Shown here piece by piece: positions 1-3,736 of a stretch of 7,584 nt of DNA. How positions within the stretch are numbered: position 1 is the stretch's first letter; each line of letters opens with the position of its first letter. The DNA comes from Bacteroidales bacterium (GTDB taxonomy: Bacteria > Bacteroidota > Bacteroidia > Bacteroidales > UBA4181). A program made the position numbers and the translations under genes. The notes below the pieces were generated by a model. It was not told the origin of the DNA and ran no database searches. It saw only the letters and a list, made by a program, of their open reading frames with translations. The stretch spans positions 1 to 7,584 of the forward strand of contig JAITTD010000081.1 in NCBI GenBank assembly GCA_031287245.1, written 5' to 3'.

Positions 1-83
1 TTCATCTGTCAAATGAAAGTCGCATCGACCCCTCGCTGCTACTTTCACTTATCAAGGGACGCAAAAATTTTCAATTCAATTAA
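1..83 (+). CDS. Possible 3' end of an upstream gene (partial)
   Basis: Reading from position 3 gives about 26 codons open from the window edge to a TAA at 81-83. The peptide ends in DPSLLLSLIKGRKNFQFN. Its composition, with hydrophobic residues followed by a basic tail, is that of a normal protein C-terminus, and the A/T-rich stretch after the stop (about 63-96) looks intergenic. A second frame, starting at position 1, is also open until 88-90, so the choice of frame is uncertain. I do not recognise the protein. The length is too short for any functional call. Confidence 0.3.
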   Translation, partial: HLSNESRIDPSLLLSLIKGRKNFQFN

Positions 84-96
84 TAAATAAAACGCT

Positions 97-180
97 ATGG
101 AAAATTCAATCATTCGTATTCATCTGAAAGACCTGCGCAACGAGGCGCATGTAGAATTTTTCACACGAACAAACTGTTTA
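97..180 (+). pseudogene. Relic of a DUF6261-like gene start
   Basis: An ATG at 97 opens a frame whose first 26 or so residues include IIRIHLKDLRNEAHVEFFTR. The pattern L-x-x-LRNEAH-x-x-F resembles, from memory of the family, the N-terminus of DUF6261 proteins, a Bacteroidales family of unknown function. Similarity seems to stop near residue 28, where the sequence becomes A/T-rich and then, at 205, meets an unrelated lipoprotein signal peptide in the same frame. I read this as a truncated gene start left by a deletion or rearrangement, not as the true N-terminus of the downstream enzyme, because a 36-residue hydrophilic leader ahead of a lipobox would be abnormal. The alternative is a chance open leader. 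The family assignment rests on a short motif only. Confidence 0.4.
134..149 (+). other. Short GC-rich hairpin within the DUF6261-like relic
   Basis: TGCGC (134-138) and GCGCA (145-149) are perfect complements around the 6-nt loop AACGAG. The hairpin falls exactly on the codons for the LRNEAH motif. It lies about 55 nt before the start of the lipoprotein gene, so it would sit in that gene's leader if transcription begins upstream. No T-run follows directly, so it is not a convincing terminator. It may simply reflect the coding sequence. Confidence 0.3.
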
Positions 181-204
181 TTATTATTCACTTTTATAAT
201 CAAT

Positions 205-2400
205 ATGAAGAAGTATATTTTTTGTATATCGCTCTTGTGTTGCAGTATCACAGGATGCAATGCTCAAACAGCCAAGGAAACTCCGGAGAAAAGGCATGAG
301 AAAACAGTGTTTCAGACCGGCAGCCAATGGAAGCCGGTGACCGACGTCAGAGCCGATGTGGCTATCGTTTACGGCGCCAACGACAGGTCTGATATGACGT
401 TTGAACAACGTGTGCAGTCGTGGCGCGACCGGGGTTATACCACACACTTTATGACCGGAATCGCTTGGGGAGGGTATCAGGACTATTTCACCGGCAAGTG
501 GGACGGTAAACGGCATTTGGATGAGGGTCAGGTGACCGCTCAAGGCGACACTATCTGGCACGGGCGAATGGTACCCTACATCGTGCCTTCCCAAAACTAC
601 CTCCGCTACATGAAGGAGGTACACGTGAAGCGGGCGATTGACGCCGGTATAAACGCTATTTACATGGAAGAACCCGAATTTTGGATGCGGGGCGGTTATA
701 GCGAAGCCTTCAAACGTGAATGGCAGGAATATTACGGATTTCCGTGGCGTCCGCAACACGAATCACCCGAAAATACATACTTAGCCAACAAACTGAAATA
801 CCACCTGTATTACAGGGCGCTACAGGAAGTCTTCACGTATGCCAAAGAATATGGTAAAAGCAAAGGTTTGGATGTGCGTTGTTATGTGCCAACTCATACG
901 TTAATCAACTATACCTCGTGGCAAATTGTCAGTCCCGAAGCCAGTTTGGCCTCGCTCCCTTGTGTGGACGGATACATTGCACAAGTGTGGACGGGTACAT
1001 CGCGCGAAACAACTTATTTCAACGGTCTGCGGAAAGAACGTGTGTTTGAGAATGCTTTTCTCGAATATGGCTCTATGGAATCCATGACACGACCGACGGG
1101 ACGGAAGATGTTTTTCCTGACTGACCCTATCGAAGACCGACCCCGCGACTGGGAGGATTACAAGAAAAATTATCAGGCAACTTTCACCGCCCAACTTCTC
1201 TACCCGATGATAGCCGACTACGAAGTGATGCCTTGGCCCGACCGGATTTACGAGGGACTTTACAATATAAGCGCTAACAGCAACGAAAAAGCGAAGATAC
1301 CGCGTTTTTATTCTACCCGGATGCAGGTAATGATCAATACCTTGAATGATATGCCCCTCTCGGACAACAAGGTGAATGGTTCGCAGGGGATTGGGGTATT
1401 GATGTCCAATTCGCTGATGTTTCAACGCTTCCCGATACATGCCGGATACGATGATCCGCAGTTTTCCAACTTCTACGGGCAAACGCTTCCGTTATTGAAA
1501 CGAGGCATTCCGGTCAGCACCGTACACATTGAAAACACCGGATACCCGAATACATGGAAAGAATTGAAAGTGTTGGTCATGTCATACTCAAACATGAAAC
1601 CGATGAACCCCGATTATCATAAAAATATCGCCCGATGGGTGAAAGAAGAGGGCGGCGTGCTGGTCTATTGCGGCGAAGATGTTGACCCTTATCAAACAAC
1701 GATGGAATGGTGGAACACCAACGGCAATGCATATAAAGCGCCCTCCGACCACCTGTTTGAATTATTGGGATTAGCCTCCGCCCCAAAAACCGGCGAATAC
1801 CCTTGCGGCAAAGGAAAAGTATATGTGCTTCGTACAGAACCTAAGACTTATGTGCTGGAAAAAGACAATGACGGAACGTATTTCTCTATCGTAAAGAAAG
1901 CTTACGAAACAGCGCCCAACACCGGCACATTGGAAACGAAAAACAACTTTTACCTCGAACGCGGACCTTACATCATCGCCTCCGTTGTGGATGAAAGTGT
2001 TTCATCCGAACCATTAGTGCTAAAAGGCTTGTTTGTTGACCTGTTCGACCCTGAGTTGCCGGTGTTGCAGACCAAAACCATTCAGCCCGACGAGCAGGCT
2101 TACCTGTATGACGTCGCCAAGATTGCCGACAAAAGTAAGCCAGCGGTATTGTGCGGCGCTTCGAGAATATACGATGAAGTGATACGAAAAAATTCCTATT
2201 CGTTTGTAGCGAAAAGCCCGGCGAATACGAATAACGTCAGCCGTGTCTATCTGCCCAAGCAACCCAAGAAGGTAAAGATAATGAATAAGGCGGGCGAACC
2301 CCTTGCAACAGCCGGAAGCATTTGGGATAACACCTCCAAAACCTGTTTGGTGAAGTTTGAAAACGACCCTGACGGAGTAATGGTCTCCATTGATTTTTGA
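205..2400 (+). CDS. Lipoprotein, GH42-like TIM-barrel glycoside hydrolase (family unassigned)
   Basis: This 731-aa protein starts at the ATG at 205. From there it has a classic lipoprotein signal: MKK, a hydrophobic core, and the lipobox SITG-C with Cys18 as the lipidated residue, so it should be membrane-anchored and periplasmic or surface-exposed. Residues about 40-390 look like a TIM barrel. A strand ending in YMEEPEFW (residues 153-160; E155, E156, E158) is a good candidate for the acid/base position, and DYEVMPWPD (338-346; E340) lies about 185 residues later, where a nucleophile would be expected in clan GH-A-like enzymes. Residues about 393-540 (GVLMSNSLMF, then LKVLVMSYSNMKP and GGVLVYCGED) look like the Rossmann-like domain that follows the barrel in GH42 beta-galactosidases. 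The rest is beta-rich and probably a sandwich. The domain order is what I see. The fold and catalytic residues are inference, and the substrate is unknown. An in-frame ATG at 97 exists but would bury the signal peptide. The gene ends 11 bp before the duplicated target site of the MITE-like element, so it is intact. Confidence 0.7.
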   Translation: MKKYIFCISLLCCSITGCNAQTAKETPEKRHEKTVFQTGSQWKPVTDVRADVAIVYGANDRSDMTFEQRVQSWRDRGYTTHFMTGIAWGGYQDYFTGKWDGKRHLDEGQVTAQGDTIWHGRMVPYIVPSQNYLRYMKEVHVKRAIDAGINAIYMEEPEFWMRGGYSEAFKREWQEYYGFPWRPQHESPENTYLANKLKYHLYYRALQEVFTYAKEYGKSKGLDVRCYVPTHTLINYTSWQIVSPEASLASLPCVDGYIAQVWTGTSRETTYFNGLRKERVFENAFLEYGSMESMTRPTGRKMFFLTDPIEDRPRDWEDYKKNYQATFTAQLLYPMIADYEVMPWPDRIYEGLYNISANSNEKAKIPRFYSTRMQVMINTLNDMPLSDNKVNGSQGIGVLMSNSLMFQRFPIHAGYDDPQFSNFYGQTLPLLKRGIPVSTVHIENTGYPNTWKELKVLVMSYSNMKPMNPDYHKNIARWVKEEGGVLVYCGEDVDPYQTTMEWWNTNGNAYKAPSDHLFELLGLASAPKTGEYPCGKGKVYVLRTEPKTYVLEKDNDGTYFSIVKKAYETAPNTGTLETKNNFYLERGPYIIASVVDESVSSEPLVLKGLFVDLFDPELPVLQTKTIQPDEQAYLYDVAKIADKSKPAVLCGASRIYDEVIRKNSYSFVAKSPANTNNVSRVYLPKQPKKVKIMNKAGEPLATAGSIWDNTSKTCLVKFENDPDGVMVSIDF

Positions 2401-2411
2401 GATGCCGCACT

Positions 2412-2419
2412 TGGAAATT
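2412..2419 (+). repeat. Target-site duplication, left copy
   Basis: TGGAAATT directly abuts the outer end of the left inverted repeat (first base 2420). The identical octamer occurs at 2655-2662 directly abutting the right inverted repeat. An exact 8-bp direct repeat at both outer edges of a terminal inverted repeat pair is the usual signature of transposase-mediated insertion. Confidence 0.8.
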
Positions 2420-2439
2420 GGCTAAATCTTTTTTTGAGG
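2420..2439 (+). repeat. Left terminal inverted repeat
   Basis: The sequence is GGCTAAATCTTTTTTTGAGG. It pairs with 2635-2654, whose reverse complement is GGCTACATCTTTTTTTGAGG. The only difference is A versus C at the sixth base. The inner 14 bases (2426-2439 against 2635-2648) are a perfect match including a run of seven T. If transcribed, the two ends could pair and enclose the whole element. Confidence 0.85.
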
Positions 2440-2443
2440 AGAT

Positions 2444-2454
2444 GCCCGAAGGGC
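2444..2454. repeat. Left subterminal palindrome
   Basis: GCCCGAAGGGC forms a 4-bp G/C stem with a GAA loop. It starts 24 bases inside the left end of the element. The same 11-mer recurs at 2616-2626 near the right end. It is followed by TTGATTTTC, so it could act as a weak terminator for the upstream lipoprotein gene, but the stem is short. Confidence 0.6.
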
Positions 2455-2490
2455 TTGATTTTCATAACCGCAGGCGAGCGAAGCGTTCGT

Positions 2491-2566
2491 GTTTCGTGTT
2501 TCGTGTTTCGTGTTTCGTGTTTCGTGTTTCGTGTTTCGTGTTTCGTGTTTCGTGTTTCGTGTTTCG
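2491..2566 (+). repeat. 7-bp minisatellite (GTTTCGT), 10 perfect units plus a partial
   Basis: Ten uninterrupted GTTTCGT units occupy 2491-2560, followed by GTTTCG at 2561-2566. A degenerate in-phase unit (CGTTCGT) precedes at 2484-2490. Because 7 is not a multiple of 3, all three frames on a strand read the same 7-residue repeat, which creates spurious repetitive ORFs (KHETRNT on the minus strand, a FRVSCFV-type repeat on the plus strand). The perfection of the array implies recent expansion, probably by replication slippage, so unit number should vary between strains. Confidence 0.95.
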
Positions 2567-2583
2567 AACTCAAAACACGAAAC
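2554..2583. repeat. Strand-switch hairpin at the end of the minisatellite
   Basis: GTTTCGTGTTT (2554-2564) and AAACACGAAAC (2573-2583) are perfect 11-bp complements separated by the 8-nt loop CGAACTCA. This is the point where the forward array turns into its reverse complement. The structure could form a cruciform or an RNA hairpin, and the right arm could pair with any of the array's copies of GTTTCGTGTTT. Confidence 0.8.
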
Positions 2584-2614
2584 TTTAAACTTAAAACCCG
2601 AAACTTTAAACTCC
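2573..2614 (-). repeat. Degenerate reverse-orientation 7-bp array (AAACNNN), six units
   Basis: After the strand switch the sequence still reads in steps of seven: AAACACG, AAACTTT, AAACTTA, AAACCCG, AAACTTT, AAACTCC. Each unit keeps AAAC and varies in the last three bases. The 14-mer CGAAACTTTAAACT occurs twice, at 2578-2591 and 2599-2612, 21 bp apart, which is three units. The first unit is exactly the reverse complement of the forward unit in one rotation. This suggests that the interior is an old inverted array of which the left half was rehomogenised. Confidence 0.75.
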
Positions 2615-2615
2615 A

Positions 2616-2626
2616 GCCCGAAGGGC
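2616..2626. repeat. Right subterminal palindrome
   Basis: This second copy of GCCCGAAGGGC ends 28 bases inside the right end of the element. Together with the copy at 2444-2454 it makes the element symmetrical at the level of ends, palindromes and core. Such subterminal palindromes may be transposase binding or folding signals. That role is inference. Confidence 0.6.
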
Positions 2627-2634
2627 CGATAGCA

Positions 2635-2654
2635 CCTCAAAAAAAGATGTAGCC
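2635..2654 (-). repeat. Right terminal inverted repeat
   Basis: This is the reverse complement of the left end with one mismatch, and it directly abuts the right copy of the 8-bp duplication. The run of seven A at 2639-2645 corresponds to the left T-run. Confidence 0.85.
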
Positions 2655-2662
2655 TGGAAATT
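2655..2662 (+). repeat. Target-site duplication, right copy
   Basis: TGGAAATT is identical to 2412-2419 and directly follows the right inverted repeat. It ends 6 bp before the -33 element of the next promoter, so the insertion left that promoter complete. Confidence 0.8.
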
Positions 2663-2668
2663 TTTTAA

Positions 2669-2699
2669 TTGATTTTAAACATTTTTTTAATTACTTTTG
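2669..2699 (+). promoter_or_regulatory. Bacteroidota-type promoter for the TlpA/HzsA-like/glycosidase genes
   Basis: TACTTTTG at 2692-2699 matches the Bacteroidota -7 consensus TAnnTTTG at every fixed position, and TTG at 2669-2671 stands 20 nt upstream as the -33 element. The surrounding sequence is very A/T-rich. Transcription would begin around 2705, giving a leader of about 20 nt before the ATG at 2724. This is the clearest promoter in the window and would drive the three downstream genes. Confidence 0.7.
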
Positions 2700-2723
2700 C
2701 GAAACTTAAATAAACAAGAAGAG

Positions 2724-3698
2724 ATGAAAAAGGTATTTTTAATTTCAGCCATGGCGGCTTCGGCATTTGGATGCAACAGTTATAACCTGTCCATCAACGG
2801 AACGGTAGAGGGCGTTGCAGCCGGGAAAGTGTATCTGCACAAGTTCAACAACAAAATGTTTCAGATAATCGACTCGGCAGAGATTGTGAAAGGCGCGTTT
2901 GTTGTGAAAACGAACGTTGAAACGCCGGAAATATACGGTTTGTCATACGGGAAAAAGTCGCCCTGTATGATTTTCGTGGACGGAAACCCCTTGACAGTTC
3001 AGTTGGATACGGTCAACGCTCAAAAAACGGTGGTCAGCGGTTCGCTGCTTCAAGAACAGTTCGATCAAATTAAATCGAACTGCGATGACTTAAATATTGA
3101 GGAATACATCACCCTGCATCCGACATCCTTAGTGTCTGCTTATGTGTTATATCGCTTTTTCTCGTACAGACTGAGCGCTGATGAACTGCGGCATCATGTG
3201 TCGCTGTTAGATACCTCTTTGCAGAACACTCAATATGTGAAGATGATCAATGAGTTGGCAGGTATTTACGAAAATGTGACCATCGGCAAAACAGCCCCCG
3301 ATTTCACAGAAACCAATACAACCGGAGATCCCGTAAAATTGTCGGATTTGTATGGCAAAAGTTACATTTTGCTTGATTTTTGGGCATCGTGGTGTCCGCC
3401 ATGCCGTGCGGAAAATCCGAATGTTGTGGCGCTCTACAACCAGTATAAAGACAAAGGCTTCACCGTATTGGGCGTTTCTTTGGACAAGTCGAAAGAACGC
3501 TGGCTGAAAGGCATAGAAGAAGACCATCTTACATGGACTCACGTATCCGACCTGCAATACTGGAACAGCGCAGCCGCAAAATTATACGGAGTGCGGGCGA
3601 TACCGTCCAATTTTCTTTTGGACAAAGATGGCGTTATTGTTGGAAAAAATCTCACCGGCGAAGATTTGAAAAACAAACTGGCAGAGTTGTACCAATAA
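2724..3698 (+). CDS. TlpA/ResA-like thiol-disulfide oxidoreductase with DUF4369 domain, lipoprotein
   Basis: This 324-aa protein starts at the ATG at 2724. A TTG nine codons upstream is part of the promoter and is rejected. The N-terminus MKKVFLISAMAASAFGC fits a lipoprotein signal, with Cys17 as the likely anchor, although the lipobox AFGC is not ideal. Residues about 20-115 (INGTVEGVAAGKVYLHKF, then SAEIVKGAFVV) match the DUF4369 pattern common in Bacteroidota. Residues about 183-324 form a thioredoxin fold of the TlpA/ResA type: APDFTETNTTGDPVKLSDL, then DFWASWCPPCRAENP with the CPPC active site at 224-227, and a cis-proline at Pro294 in AIPSNF. It should act in the periplasm or on the outer side of a membrane, reducing or exchanging disulfides. 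The next gene, 38 nt downstream, encodes a three-haem cytochrome c, so keeping haem-binding CxxCH cysteines reduced is a plausible job, inferred from context. A role in stress or generic thiol exchange is the alternative. Confidence 0.88.
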   Translation: MKKVFLISAMAASAFGCNSYNLSINGTVEGVAAGKVYLHKFNNKMFQIIDSAEIVKGAFVVKTNVETPEIYGLSYGKKSPCMIFVDGNPLTVQLDTVNAQKTVVSGSLLQEQFDQIKSNCDDLNIEEYITLHPTSLVSAYVLYRFFSYRLSADELRHHVSLLDTSLQNTQYVKMINELAGIYENVTIGKTAPDFTETNTTGDPVKLSDLYGKSYILLDFWASWCPPCRAENPNVVALYNQYKDKGFTVLGVSLDKSKERWLKGIEEDHLTWTHVSDLQYWNSAAAKLYGVRAIPSNFLLDKDGVIVGKNLTGEDLKNKLAELYQ

Positions 3699-3736
3699 CC
3701 GAAAAGTGATGTTGATAACAAAAAATAAAATGGGTG

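Larger units (their letters stand above)
2420..2654. mobile_element. MITE-like non-autonomous element, 235 bp
   Basis: The element is bounded by 20-bp terminal inverted repeats (2420-2439 and 2635-2654, 19 of 20 positions complementary) and flanked without gap by the 8-bp duplication TGGAAATT (2412-2419, 2655-2662). It carries no plausible protein. Inside are a GCCCGAAGGGC palindrome near each end (2444-2454 and 2616-2626) and a 7-bp tandem array (2491-2614) that reverses strand near 2568. The size, ends, duplication and lack of a transposase fit a miniature inverted-repeat element mobilised in trans. The ends start with GG and the duplication is 8 bp, which occurs in families such as ISL3 and IS1595, but the parent family cannot be assigned from this copy. 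Removing the element and one duplication leaves an 80-bp spacer between the flanking genes. It interrupts no gene. Confidence 0.8.

Noticed and set aside
195..200. TATAAT as a -10 box for the lipoprotein gene
   Set aside because: It lies only 4 bp before the start codon, and Bacteroidota primary promoters use TAnnTTTG instead. No matching -33/-7 pair was found in 1-204.
97..204. ATG at 97 as the true start of the lipoprotein gene
   Set aside because: It would place 36 mostly hydrophilic residues before an otherwise complete lipoprotein signal peptide starting at 205.
184..759. Minus-strand ORFs of up to 193 aa opposite the large genes (for example 184-759, 901-1482, 4919-5443)
   Set aside because: They lie antisense to well-supported coding regions, lack recognisable domains and are explained as shadows of the plus-strand genes.
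2491..2566. CRISPR-like regular repeat
   Set aside because: The units are 7 bp and contiguous with no spacers, so this is a minisatellite and not a CRISPR array.
2247..2652. Several overlapping ORFs on both strands with repeating KHETRNT or FRVSCFV peptides
   Set aside because: They are translations of the 7-bp tandem array, which gives the same 7-residue repeat in all three frames of a strand. They have no other protein-like content and lie within the mobile element or overlap the lipoprotein gene.
2697..2723. TTG start for the TlpA-like gene
   Set aside because: The TTG is part of the -7 promoter element TACTTTTG and precedes the expected transcription start. The ATG at 2724 begins a proper signal peptide.
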